Shown: in pieces, positions 10,852-20,189 of the stretch
Layout: every line of letters starts with the position of its first letter
Position numbering within the stretch: position 1 is the stretch's first letter
Program-made: the position numbers and the translations under genes
The notes under the pieces: model-generated
Told to the model about the DNA's origin: nothing
What the model saw: only the letters and a program-made list of their open reading frames with translations
Databases searched by the model: none
From: Methylocaldum szegediense
Lineage (GTDB): Bacteria > Pseudomonadota > Gammaproteobacteria > Methylococcales > Methylococcaceae
NCBI RefSeq assembly: GCF_949769195.1
Contig: NZ_OX458333.1
Span: 992,001-1,056,000, forward strand
Direction of reading: 5' to 3'
DNA length: 64,000 nucleotides

Positions 10852-12567
10852 ATGAATACAAGACAAGTCCTGATCAACCGGCAGACCTGGAATCAGTTTG
10901 TCCGCTCGGTCAAGAATTTCGCCAGCTCCGAAGTCGGCGGACAGGCCAAGCGGCTATTCGCCGGGCTCATACTCCTGTTGCTCGCCGTCAACGGCTTGAA
11001 CGTAGCCAGCAGCTACGTCGGCCGGGATTTCATGACTGCAATCGAGAACCGTAACAAGACCGGTTTCATCATGCAGGGGCTCCTGTGGATCGGTGTGTTC
11101 GTCGTGGCCTCGGCAGTGGCCGCGATCTACCGGTTTACCGAGGAACGGCTCGGCTTGCTTTGGCGGGAGTGGCTGACGCGGGTTGCCGTACTTCGTTATC
11201 TAGAGCGCCGTGCCTTTTTTCGCCTGGATGAAACCGGCAAGATCACCAATCCGGACCAGCGTATAGCTGAGGACATCCGGGCGTATACCGCCACGACTCT
11301 GTCGTTTGTGCTCATGCTGCTCAACGCCACGTTGACCGTGCTGGCGTTCTCAGGGGTTATGTGGTCCATCAGTCCCATCCTGTTCGCCGTCACGATCGCG
11401 TACGCCGCCGGCGGCTCCTATCTGACCGTTGTTCTCGGCCGGACCTTGGTCGAGTTGAACTATAGCCAGCTCGACAAGGAAGCGAATTTCCGGGCGGATC
11501 TCATTCATGTCCGTGAAAATGCCGCCTCGGTGGCACTGCTGCATCGTGAAGGGCGGCTCGCCGCCCGGCTGTTACGCCATCTCGATGATTTGGCGACAAA
11601 TTTCCGGCGCATCATCGCGGTGAACCGCAATCTGCATTTCTTTACGACGGGTTATAACTATTTGATCCAGATCATTCCGGCCCTCGTCATAGCGCCTTTT
11701 TTCATTCAGGGGCGAGTCGAGTTCGGCGTGATCACGCAGTCGGCGATCGCTTTCGCGCATTTGGTCGGCGCCTTTTCGTTAATCGTCACCCAGTTCCAAT
11801 CTATCTCTTCCTTCGCGGCCGTAATAGCTCGGCTCGGTTCCCTGGCCGAGGCGATCAGGGAGGCGCAAGCGCCGGAGAGGTCGGCGATTGAGATCAACGA
11901 AGGCGCACATGTCGCCTATGTGGGGCTTAACCTGTTATCGCCGACCGATGGCCGTCCCTTGATCAAGAATTTGACCATCTCGATTTCGCCCGGAGTGCGT
12001 GTTCTGGTCATCGGGCCGAGCGAAGAAGCCAAGGTGGCGCTGTTCCGCGCGACGGCGGGAATCTGGGACAGCGGATCGGGGCGAATCGTTCGCCCCGACT
12101 CCAGCGATATCTACTTTCTTCCCGAGCAGCCTTACCTTCCCCCGGGCACATTACGGGAATTGCTCGTCCGGGGCGGTAACGAAGAAGTAACTCCGGAGAA
12201 TCGGATATTGGCTGTGTTGGAGGCATTGGACCTCAAGCCGCTATTGGCTCGCACTGGCGGGTTGGATGTCGAGAGGGACTGGGATCACATGTTTTCACTC
12301 AGAGAGCAGCAACGATTGGCGTTCGCCCGCCTTTTGCTGGCCAAGCCGCGTTTCGCTTTTCTGGATCGCATTAGTACCTCCATGAGAGCCGACGAAACCA
12401 GCCAGATACTAAAAATGCTGACCAAGAGCGGGATTACCTATGTCACGTTTAGCCGATGGGTGCCCGGACGAAGGGGCACTGACGAGAAGCTGGAGAATTA
12501 CGATGCGATTCTCGAACTCGTCGGCGACGGCAGGTGGAAATGGAAGCTGACCCAGTCAGGGACATGA
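10852..12567 (+). CDS. SbmA/YddA-type ABC transporter with degenerate ATPase domain
   Basis: The 571-residue protein has an N-terminal ABC_membrane_2-like domain (about residues 1-330) with several membrane helices and the typical EERLGLLWREWLT and GKITNPDQRIAEDI stretches. The C-terminal nucleotide-binding domain follows. Every ATPase motif is altered: Walker A is GPSEEAKV (388-395) instead of GxSGxGKST; the signature is SLREQQR (from 482) with Arg for Gly; Walker B is FAFLDR with Arg506 in place of the catalytic Glu; and the H-loop region reads VTFSRW without His. The frame is intact. It probably does not hydrolyse ATP by itself. The ATG at 10852 follows GGTAAGG. It lies 18 bases before the discoidin gene. 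Confidence 0.85.
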   Translation: MNTRQVLINRQTWNQFVRSVKNFASSEVGGQAKRLFAGLILLLLAVNGLNVASSYVGRDFMTAIENRNKTGFIMQGLLWIGVFVVASAVAAIYRFTEERLGLLWREWLTRVAVLRYLERRAFFRLDETGKITNPDQRIAEDIRAYTATTLSFVLMLLNATLTVLAFSGVMWSISPILFAVTIAYAAGGSYLTVVLGRTLVELNYSQLDKEANFRADLIHVRENAASVALLHREGRLAARLLRHLDDLATNFRRIIAVNRNLHFFTTGYNYLIQIIPALVIAPFFIQGRVEFGVITQSAIAFAHLVGAFSLIVTQFQSISSFAAVIARLGSLAEAIREAQAPERSAIEINEGAHVAYVGLNLLSPTDGRPLIKNLTISISPGVRVLVIGPSEEAKVALFRATAGIWDSGSGRIVRPDSSDIYFLPEQPYLPPGTLRELLVRGGNEEVTPENRILAVLEALDLKPLLARTGGLDVERDWDHMFSLREQQRLAFARLLLAKPRFAFLDRISTSMRADETSQILKMLTKSGITYVTFSRWVPGRRGTDEKLENYDAILELVGDGRWKWKLTQSGT

Positions 12568-12585
12568 GGAGAGAGGCATTCGCCG

Positions 12586-15500
12586 TTGCGGATGATGTAT
12601 CGAACATGCCTGGCGCTTATGGCGCTTTTGATGTTGACCGCGGCGGAACGCACGTTGGCCGAGCCCGCGCAGGTGCTCGACCGGTTCGACAGGATGGATG
12701 GCTGGAGCGCGGTGGCAGGGCGGGGCGCCCAAGTGTCTTTGGTATCCGGCCGCGGCCGGCAAGGGCAGGCGCTGCGCGTTGACTTCGACTTCCGCAAGGG
12801 CGGGGGCGAGATCATCGTCCACAAATCTTTCCCAGTCAGGCTGCCGGAAAATTACGCCATCACCTTTGCCGTTCGCGGCACCGCGCCGCCGAACGTTCTT
12901 GAGGTTCGGCTGGTCGATGCTTCCGGGGCGAACGTGTGGCGTTTTCGGGATCCGGAATTCCGTTTTCCCAAGCATTGGCAAACGCAGCGCCTCAAGCGAC
13001 GCCGATTCGAATTCGGTTGGGGACCCGCAGGCGAAAAGCCGCTGACGGAACTCGGGCTCGTTGAATTCGTTATCGCTCGCGGCACCGGAGGCCACGGTAC
13101 GCTCTGGATTGATGATCTGCAGCTCGAACCGCTTCCGCCCCAGCGAGCTTATGCAGGATCGCCGGTCGTGACGGCGTCGAGTTCGCTCCCGGAATCGGGG
13201 CCGGAGCGCTTACTCGATGAAGAGCCCGGTTCGGGATGGCATAGCGCGCGCAACACTACGCCTCAGTGGTTGCGCCTCGACTTCGGAGAACTACGGGAAT
13301 ATGGCGGTCTCATCATCGACTGGGACCCGGAGGATTACGCCACGGCTTATTCGGTCGCGCATTCCGACGACGGTCAAAACTGGCGAGAGGCCTATAAGGT
13401 AACCCGCGGCAACGGGCAGCGCGATTACATTCCTATTCCTGAGTCGGAATCGCGTTTCATGCGCCTTTCTTTGGTGGAAAGCCGGCGCGGGAAGGGCTTC
13501 GGAATCCGCCGCATCGAGGTCGCACCGGTCGAATTCAGCGCATCGGCCAATCGACTGTTCGAACGCATTGCCCGCGAGTCTGAGCGGGGGACTTATCCTC
13601 GTTACTTTCTAGGCGAGCAAGCCTATTGGACTGTGGTTGGCGGTTTCGGGACGGAACGCCTGGGTGCGGAGCGGGAAGCACTTTTGAACGAGGACGGCGT
13701 GCTCGAAGTCGACGATGGCGCGTTTTCGGTCGAGCCTTTCCTGTACGCCGGCGGGCGGCTTCACACGTGGGCCGACGGAATCGGTGAGCCTTCTCTAGAG
13801 CAGGGGTACCTGCCAATCCCTTCGGTGCGCCTCGAACGCGGGCCACTTGCTCTCACGGTCACCGCGCTGGCGAGCGATGATCCGAAAGATTCGATCCTTG
13901 CCCGTTATCGCGTCGAGAATCGGAGCGGAGAGGCCGTAAAAGCGAGCCTTTTTCTCGCCGTGCGTCCTTTTTTGGTCAACCCTCCCTGGCAATCGCTGCA
14001 TACGAAGGGCGGCGTTTCCCGCATCCGAGAGCTTCGCTATCGAAACGGCGTTCTTTGGGTCGATGACCGACTGGTCCTACCGCTCACCCAGCCCGCTCAG
14101 ACCGGCGTGACGGGATTCGACAGTTACCCGATCACTTCCGAACCGGCTCGGGACACCGTTCCGCGCGCGAAAGCCGTGTCCGACCCGAACCGATTGGCGA
14201 GCGGGGTGTTTCGCTATCCGCTCGCCCTTGCCCCGGGCGAGGCGCGCGAAATTTACCTCGCCTTTCCCGGGAAAGGCGATCAGAGCAGCCAAAACAGAGA
14301 CTTTCGGCGCGCGGACCCGGGCCGCTTCTGGGCCGAGCGCTATGCTGAGGCAGTCCGCAGCTGGGAGACGCGGCTCGGACAGGTCGTTTTTCGGGTGCCG
14401 CCGGACGGCGAGGATTTGGTCCGAGCCGTTAAGAGCAATCTCGCCTATATGCTCATCCATCGAGACGGTCAATCCTTGAGGCCAGGCTCGCGGCGCTACG
14501 GCCGCACCTGGATTCGTGACGGTGCCGTGACCTCCGCGACGCTGCTCGCGTTCGGGCATGGCGCGGAAGTGCGCGAGTTTTTGCGCTGGTACGCCAGGTT
14601 TCAAAGCGAGGACGGGGCGGTTCCTTGCTGCCTGGACCCGTGGGGGCCGGATGCCATGATCGAGCACGACAGTGCCGGCCAATTCGTTTTCACCGTAGCC
14701 GAATACTACCGTCACACGGGCGATCTACAGTTCTTGAAAGAACTATGGCCGAACGTCACGCGGGCTATCGATTATCTCGCCGCTTTGCGCCGCGAGCGTT
14801 TGACCGAGGCTTACACCCGAGGCGAGGCGTCGCGCTTTTTCGGGCTTCTGCCGGAATCGGCCAGCCATGAAGGCTATGTGGCCAAGCCGGTCCATTCCTA
14901 TTGGGACGATTTTTGGGCGATTCGGGGTATAGACGATGCTGCGGGGCTGGCCGCTGTCCTCGGCGACAGGAAACGAGAAAGCCGCTACGCGGGTTTGCGG
15001 GACGCGCTTCGGGCCGATGTGCGGAGGTCGATCAAGCTGACTCGACAGCGGTTCGGCATCGACTATGTTCCGGGTTCCGCGGATCTCGGTGACTACGACC
15101 CGACGTCAACCGCAATCGCCGTTTCGATCGCGGGCCAGGGAACAGGGCCATTGAAGCCGGCTTTGGAGCGGACTTTCGACCGCTATGTGGCCGATATCGA
15201 GGCACGGGCGAGGCAGGAACGCGACGAGCACGCGTATGCGCCTTATGAATTTCGCAACGTCGGTGCCCTGCTGCGGCTCGAAAAGCGGGACGCGGCGTTC
15301 AAGACGCTACGGTTTCTTTTCGGAGGAAGGCGCCCGGCGGAGTGGAATCAGTGGCCCGAGATCGTTTGGCGCGATCCCCGTGCGCCACAGTTTATCGGTG
15401 ACTTGCCGCATTCGTGGATCGGGGCAGAATTCATCCAAGCGTTCCTGAGCCTGTTCGCTTACGAAGAGACCGGTCAGCGCTTGGTACTAGCCGCAGGTCT

Positions 15501-15774
15501 ACCTCGACACTGGATAAGCGCGCCTGGGGGAGTGGGAGTCGAGGGCTTGAAGACCTCCTACGGGACGCTGAGCTATCACGTCGAAGCGTCCACTCCGGGC
15601 GAATTCCGAATGCATATCAACGGGGGACTGACGATTCCGCCGGAAAACGTGGTCGTCGATCTGCCCCTGTCGCGACCCCCGCGCCGCATCGAAGTGAATG
15701 GAAAGCGGCTGGACACGACCGACGGCCGTTTCGTGCTTCGAGAGCTTCCCGCCGACGTAGTTCTACAGGAATGA
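12586..15774 (+). CDS. exported discoidin-domain protein with six-hairpin glycosidase-like domain
   Basis: The 1062-residue protein has an N-terminal signal peptide (about residues 1-25), a beta-rich carbohydrate-binding-like region (about 30-180), and an F5/8 type C (discoidin) domain at about 190-310 (GWHSARNTTPQWLRLDFGE, AYSVAHSDDGQNW, RFMRLSLVES). A large C-terminal (alpha/alpha)6-toroid-like domain follows (about 590-1000; RTWIRDGAVTSATLL, EHDSAGQFVFTVAEYYRHTG, LWPNVTRAIDYL, LPHSWIGAEFIQAF), as in GH15/63/94-type enzymes. It probably acts in the periplasm or outside on a glycan. The start is a TTG nine bases after GAGAGG; ATGs follow two and three codons later. It is very likely co-transcribed with the ABC gene. 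Confidence 0.8.
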   Translation: MRMMYRTCLALMALLMLTAAERTLAEPAQVLDRFDRMDGWSAVAGRGAQVSLVSGRGRQGQALRVDFDFRKGGGEIIVHKSFPVRLPENYAITFAVRGTAPPNVLEVRLVDASGANVWRFRDPEFRFPKHWQTQRLKRRRFEFGWGPAGEKPLTELGLVEFVIARGTGGHGTLWIDDLQLEPLPPQRAYAGSPVVTASSSLPESGPERLLDEEPGSGWHSARNTTPQWLRLDFGELREYGGLIIDWDPEDYATAYSVAHSDDGQNWREAYKVTRGNGQRDYIPIPESESRFMRLSLVESRRGKGFGIRRIEVAPVEFSASANRLFERIARESERGTYPRYFLGEQAYWTVVGGFGTERLGAEREALLNEDGVLEVDDGAFSVEPFLYAGGRLHTWADGIGEPSLEQGYLPIPSVRLERGPLALTVTALASDDPKDSILARYRVENRSGEAVKASLFLAVRPFLVNPPWQSLHTKGGVSRIRELRYRNGVLWVDDRLVLPLTQPAQTGVTGFDSYPITSEPARDTVPRAKAVSDPNRLASGVFRYPLALAPGEAREIYLAFPGKGDQSSQNRDFRRADPGRFWAERYAEAVRSWETRLGQVVFRVPPDGEDLVRAVKSNLAYMLIHRDGQSLRPGSRRYGRTWIRDGAVTSATLLAFGHGAEVREFLRWYARFQSEDGAVPCCLDPWGPDAMIEHDSAGQFVFTVAEYYRHTGDLQFLKELWPNVTRAIDYLAALRRERLTEAYTRGEASRFFGLLPESASHEGYVAKPVHSYWDDFWAIRGIDDAAGLAAVLGDRKRESRYAGLRDALRADVRRSIKLTRQRFGIDYVPGSADLGDYDPTSTAIAVSIAGQGTGPLKPALERTFDRYVADIEARARQERDEHAYAPYEFRNVGALLRLEKRDAAFKTLRFLFGGRRPAEWNQWPEIVWRDPRAPQFIGDLPHSWIGAEFIQAFLSLFAYEETGQRLVLAAGLPRHWISAPGGVGVEGLKTSYGTLSYHVEASTPGEFRMHINGGLTIPPENVVVDLPLSRPPRRIEVNGKRLDTTDGRFVLRELPADVVLQE

Positions 15775-15892
15775 CGCTAGCCCTTGATAAAGAGAGGTAA
15801 ATCGTAACCGAGAATTGACCGTTTCTTGACGACTCTTGCACGGCTGCGAGCCTATGATCACCATCACCGCAACTTGCAAGTGAGTCGATGAC

Positions 15893-16063
15893 ATGTATCC
15901 CTCGGAATCTAAACGACAAATCGGTTCTTATATGAGATTCTTTTTCTTGGGCCTGGCGGTATCGGCAACGTCTTGGCTGGCGACGATCTCTTTCGTCGTG
16001 TTCATTCTGGTTCCGGAAGAGGTTCGAAGCGCTACGCTTCGCGGGCCGTTCTTTCCTTGGTAG
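15893..16063 (+). CDS. small single-pass membrane protein
   Basis: This 56-residue frame starts MYPSESKRQIGSYMRFFF and has one hydrophobic segment (about residues 15-40, LGLAVSATSWLATISFVVFILV) followed by a short charged tail ending PFFPW. The N-terminal Lys/Arg suggest the N-terminus stays in the cytoplasm. It sits between the discoidin gene and the convergent histidine kinase gene, ending 21 bases from the latter. The ribosome binding site is weak. I recognise no family. Confidence 0.5.
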   Translation: MYPSESKRQIGSYMRFFFLGLAVSATSWLATISFVVFILVPEEVRSATLRGPFFPW

Positions 16064-16084
16064 GTTCGACCGCCAAGGCAGGAA

Positions 16085-18586
16085 TCATTTTGGCGAGTTG
16101 AGTAACGCCTTGAGCGTGTCTGGATCGATCGGCTTGACCAAATGATGATCGAAGCCTGCTGCTTTGCTTCGCTCCTTATCCTCCGTTTGCCCGTATCCCG
16201 TTAGAGCATATAGCAGCATCGAATCCCCGTGTTCCTCCCGCAGGCAGCGGGCGACTTCATAGCCGCTCATCCCCGGTAAACCGAGATCCAGCAACACCAC
16301 ATTCGGCTTGAATGTACGGCAGAGGTCCACGGCGGAACGGCCGTCGTGGACTATCCGTGTCTCATGCCCCCAAAGCTTTACCAGCAAGCCCATCGATTCG
16401 GCCGCGTCGTAATTGTCATCCACCACCATGATTCGTAATACGGCAGGAGGTACCGGCATCGGCTGCGCCTGTTCGTCGTCCGGCGGGTGGGCGATCTGCG
16501 ATAAGAGCGGGAGATAGACGATGAACTCACTGCCTGTGCCATGGCCATCACTGTGCGCCCGGACACGGCCACCGTGCATTTCCACCAGCCGCTTGACCAG
16601 AGAAAGGCCGATACCCAAGCCGCCACGGGCACGGTCTATCCCCGGATCGACCTGAGCGAAGAGCTCGAAGACTCCGGGTAGTTCGTCTTCGGCTATCCCT
16701 ATGCCGCTGTCGCGAACGGACACGATCGCTTCGCCTTGGCCCTCGCGAACCGTGATCCAGATATGTCCACCGTCCGGAGTGTACTTGTTGGCGTTGCTGA
16801 GGAGATTGTCGAGTACTTGGGTTAATCGAACGTCGTCCCCCTCGACGTAAAGTGGCCGTGGCGGCAGGGTCAACGAGACGGTGTGCTGATGCGCCGATGC
16901 GCTGGGTCGGTGGTTTTCCACGACTCGAGCAGTCAAGGCGACGAGATCCACCGGCATCTTTTGTAGGTTGATCTTGCCACGGGTTACTCGAGAGACGTCG
17001 AGAAGGTCGTCGACCAGTCTGGCCAGATGCTGGGTCTGCCGCTCGATCATCTCGAGAGGGCGCTGACTTTCGGGAAGCAACGGCGCTTGGCGGTGCAGAA
17101 TGTGAACGGCGTTCCGGATTGGTGCCAGAGGATTCCGCAGTTCATGGGCCAGCATCGCTAGGAATTCGTCCTTACGGCGGTCGGCTTCGGCGAGTTCCGC
17201 CGCTCGACGCGTCAGCGAGTCTTCCAGGCGTTTGTATTCGCTCAGATCGACGATGAACGCTATCCAGGTGAACGGCGAGCGCTCCAGTATCGTGGCGCAG
17301 AGTAGGATCGGCACCCGGGTACCGTTTTTGCGGATGAATTCCTTTTCGAACGGTGGAATTGCGCCGTGATCCAGTAATTGGCTTCTGGCCGCATCATCCA
17401 AGGCGTGGTATTCGGGCGGCGTTATTTCGGGCCAACGCAGTCGGCCCCCCAACAGTTCTTCCCCGGTGTATCCCAACATGTCCAGGAAGATCTGGTTGGC
17501 ATTGCAGATTTGGTCCTCGACCCCTTCTATGACGCCGATGATGTTGGCCTCCACCAGGCGCCGCGCGCGCATTTCGCTTTCGCGCAACGCCTCTTCGGTT
17601 TGCCGGCGTTCGATAGCCAGTGCCAAAATGTGAGCGACGGCCCGCAGGAACTGGGCATCGTCCTCTGAGAAAACGCGATGTTTCCGGGTGTGCACGCCCA
17701 GCACGCCATACGGCCGCGCATATCCCGGAATGGTGATGCTCATGCCGCTTACGACGCCGTGCTCGAAAAGTAAGGGTGGCCCGCTGAAACGGGTTTCGCG
17801 GCTGAGGTCTTCGACGATGACCGGTTTCCCGGCGATTAACGTGCTCTCATCCGCCGGTTTGGAAATCAGCAACGTGTAACCGGCTTGCGATTCCAAGCCG
17901 GCGCTGACCGTTGCCTTTCCCACCAATCCTTCTTTCCAGCCTACCCCCGCTTTCAGTAGCAAAGTCCGCCCATCGGGAAGGAGTTCCAAGATCTTGGCAT
18001 ACTCGAGATCGAGGCACCGGGCGACTTGCTCCACGACATATTCCATCAGCCGGTCGAGACCGGAACCGGCCAATGCCGATTGGCTAAGGTCGGCGATGAC
18101 CGCTTTGCGGTGCGCGTGTTCCTGGATTTCCGCCTCCGCGGTCTTGTGCGAGGTGATATCGCGAATGACACTGATGATTCGGATGCCGTCCGCCGTTCTA
18201 ATGGGAGCCAGATGGACGTCCACCGGAAACTCGGTGCCGTCTCGGCGTTGGCCGTAAAGTTCGGGGCGGTGGCTCATTTTGAGCCGGTAGGGTGCAGAGC
18301 GATAGCGTTCTCGGTGAGCGGTATGACTTTCCCGAAAACGTTCGGGAATCAGGCATTCGATTGGGCGATCCAGCAAGTCTTTACGGTCGTAACCGAAGAG
18401 TCGCTCCAGCTCGGCGTTGATCTGTCGGATGCGGCCTTCGGAGTCGACGACGGCGATTGCATCGGGCAAAGCTTCGAAGAGCGCCTGACACAGTGTTTGA
18501 TCCTCGGACAACGCTTCGCCGGTCTCCTTGGATCTGGCAGTGTGCCGGAGCATTTCGAAAGAGCAGGAATTCGTATGTGTAATCAT
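16085..18586 (-). CDS. hybrid sensor histidine kinase (PAS-GAF-PAS-HisKA-HATPase-REC)
   Basis: The 833-residue soluble kinase has a PAS domain (about 30-150, LFEALPDAIAVVDSEGRI), a GAF domain (about 165-330), a second PAS/PAC (about 340-460), HisKA with the phospho-acceptor in FLAMLAHELRNPLAP, HATPase_c (NLLSNANKYTPDGG, DSGIGIAEDELPGVFELF, GGLGIGLSLVKRLVEMHGG) and a C-terminal receiver (IMVVDDNYDAAESM; phospho-Asp in VLLDLGLPGMSG; Lys in LVKPID). No membrane helix is seen, so it senses a cytoplasmic signal. No partner response regulator lies nearby, so phosphotransfer must go elsewhere. Confidence 0.93.
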   Translation of the reverse strand: MITHTNSCSFEMLRHTARSKETGEALSEDQTLCQALFEALPDAIAVVDSEGRIRQINAELERLFGYDRKDLLDRPIECLIPERFRESHTAHRERYRSAPYRLKMSHRPELYGQRRDGTEFPVDVHLAPIRTADGIRIISVIRDITSHKTAEAEIQEHAHRKAVIADLSQSALAGSGLDRLMEYVVEQVARCLDLEYAKILELLPDGRTLLLKAGVGWKEGLVGKATVSAGLESQAGYTLLISKPADESTLIAGKPVIVEDLSRETRFSGPPLLFEHGVVSGMSITIPGYARPYGVLGVHTRKHRVFSEDDAQFLRAVAHILALAIERRQTEEALRESEMRARRLVEANIIGVIEGVEDQICNANQIFLDMLGYTGEELLGGRLRWPEITPPEYHALDDAARSQLLDHGAIPPFEKEFIRKNGTRVPILLCATILERSPFTWIAFIVDLSEYKRLEDSLTRRAAELAEADRRKDEFLAMLAHELRNPLAPIRNAVHILHRQAPLLPESQRPLEMIERQTQHLARLVDDLLDVSRVTRGKINLQKMPVDLVALTARVVENHRPSASAHQHTVSLTLPPRPLYVEGDDVRLTQVLDNLLSNANKYTPDGGHIWITVREGQGEAIVSVRDSGIGIAEDELPGVFELFAQVDPGIDRARGGLGIGLSLVKRLVEMHGGRVRAHSDGHGTGSEFIVYLPLLSQIAHPPDDEQAQPMPVPPAVLRIMVVDDNYDAAESMGLLVKLWGHETRIVHDGRSAVDLCRTFKPNVVLLDLGLPGMSGYEVARCLREEHGDSMLLYALTGYGQTEDKERSKAAGFDHHLVKPIDPDTLKALLNSPK

Positions 18587-18687
18587 GTCCCTGAAAGCCG
18601 TGTTCAGACAGCCATATCGTGGAGTTTACATCTTCCGCTTGCGGGATGTGAGCTTCTTCTGCCCATGGCATAGAGCTCATCGTTGAA

Positions 18688-18724
18688 GGGCGGGGAAAAA
18701 CCGCCCCAATATGCATCATTGGGG
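18688..18724 (-). promoter_or_regulatory. two overlapping, mutually exclusive hairpins upstream of the kinase gene
   Basis: The bases GGGCGG (18688-18693) can pair with CCGCCC (18701-18706), while CCCCAAT (18704-18710) can pair with ATTGGGG (18718-18724). The two stems share bases, so only one can form at once. They lie about 100 bases before the kinase start codon on the transcribed strand. An attenuator or RNA switch is possible but unproven. Confidence 0.35.
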
Positions 18725-19087
18725 CATTCGGAAGGGCCGTGCCACAGGTGCGGGGCTTGTTGTTCGTGACCTTTTGACCCTTAAACATCGTCCGGGGTTC
18801 AGATTTCTGCGGCGCTTGGGGCGCATGGTAGACGAAAAAATTTTTTGCGGCCTGTCATTATCCGGACATATTGTTTCGGCAGAATACGCGCTTAGGACGC
18901 TGGCGTATTGGGTATTGCGCCGAATCGGACCAGGGATGGTCCACCTTCACTCGTCCAAGATCGATGCTCTTTCTTGGATCGAGAAGTCGAATTCGCCAAA
19001 TGCCCTGTGGTCGGCCGGTGAAGCGATGTCTATCGCCTGTGAATCCGAAACCATGCGTTCACAGATTTGCGTGTCTTCGGACCGAAA

Positions 19088-19588
19088 TCACGGTTGGGCC
19101 TTGAGTGTTTTCAGTCGATTCAGCTGTTCCGGCGTCAATACGGCGTTGATCGCGGCGCGGGAATTCAAGGCCGTATCCACCAGCGTGTCGAACATCTCGG
19201 TGTGGCGTTTAGCTGCGTTCCGGATATCCGCTTCGTCGCTGGCCGGGTTCAGGAAGAGCTGGTAAGCCGATCTTTGGGTTTCGCGAAGCTTTTTGGCAAT
19301 TTCCTTGATTTTTTGCTGATTGTCCCGGTGAATCCGCACGATTTTGCCGATTTGATCGTCTGAAAGCTTCAGTTCGTCGATGTGGTGTAGCATCACATCG
19401 CCATAGCTTTTGTGTGCGCGAGTTCCTCCTTCATGCACTCTCTCGAAAAGCTTGTGGAGCTCATCGTGCTTCGGACTGTCCATAGCCTGCGGCTGGCTTT
19501 CCGGCGCTTGCGTTGCGGTGGCTGCTGCCGGTTCCAGCGCGGTTAGAAGGACAATCGAAGCCGTCAAAAAGGCGAACTGCTTATTCAT
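19088..19588 (-). CDS. Spy/CpxP-like periplasmic protein
   Basis: The 166-residue protein has a signal peptide (MNKQFAFLTASIVLLTALEP) and a mature helical domain with two LTxxQ-type sites: ELKLSDDQIGKI and NAVLTPEQLNRL. This is the Spy/CpxP fold of periplasmic chaperones and metal-responsive sensors. The chosen ATG at 19586-19588 has GAGGA five bases before it; an ATG five codons upstream overlaps that ribosome binding site. It is transcribed alone. Its role in envelope stress or metal binding is inferred from the family. Confidence 0.8.
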   Translation of the reverse strand: MNKQFAFLTASIVLLTALEPAAATATQAPESQPQAMDSPKHDELHKLFERVHEGGTRAHKSYGDVMLHHIDELKLSDDQIGKIVRIHRDNQQKIKEIAKKLRETQRSAYQLFLNPASDEADIRNAAKRHTEMFDTLVDTALNSRAAINAVLTPEQLNRLKTLKAQP

Positions 19589-20189
19589 GACATTCCTCGT
19601 CATACGATACCGATTCCAAGGTCATTGTGTTTCGAAGCCGGCGGAACGGCCGGAAGGGTCAGTCGGTTTTGCGTCGGAGAAGGACGCGTGGGAATGGGCC
19701 GAAGGACACGGAAAACGGACGGTTGGACCGCTTTCGCCGTATCCGAAAGATTCGATCGAATGGTTCCGGGCCTAGTTCCTACGCGATGTCATCGACGGTG
19801 TGTTCGGTATGTCCCACGGGTTAAGCTCGGCAACGCCGGAGCACTTGATCGCTTGGGCGAAATCGCTACGTACCCGATTGGGCCGCGGACGGGTCCAATG
19901 GCGCGTCGCGTGTCTTCGAACCGGGCTGGGGCAGTCCCTTCGACAGGGCTTAGAACAAGCCCTTCTACGGTGATCAGAGCTCGCCCTTCGACGGAGAGTT
20001 CGGAGTAGAGTCGCCTGCCGGTCCGACCTCCCCCTTGGGTCGACCAACGGCCGCTTATAAGGATGATCCATAGGCGTTTAAGGGGTATCCTGCGAGAATC
20101 GGTAGGCGTGACCGGAGTATCGCCGTTCGGTAATCGAGAGTGGCTTCCGGCCACGAAATCGATTCTTGTCTCAAGAATGGAGGTAGACG
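19589..20189. other. intergenic region with a dispersed repeat
   Basis: About 600 bases lie between the Spy-like and SagB-like genes. At about 19930-20005 there are degenerate copies of the CCCTTCGACrGGGCT repeat core, related to the motifs around acnA. I see no supported coding sequence; the frames here have no ribosome binding site. Confidence 0.45.
19925..20005. repeat. degenerate CCCTTCGAC-type dispersed repeat
   Basis: Three spaced motifs, CCCTTCGACAGGGCTTAG, CCCTTCTACGGTGATCAG and CCCTTCGACGGAGAG, match the core motif of the 129-bp units around acnA, but without the palindromic half of that unit. Confidence 0.5.
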
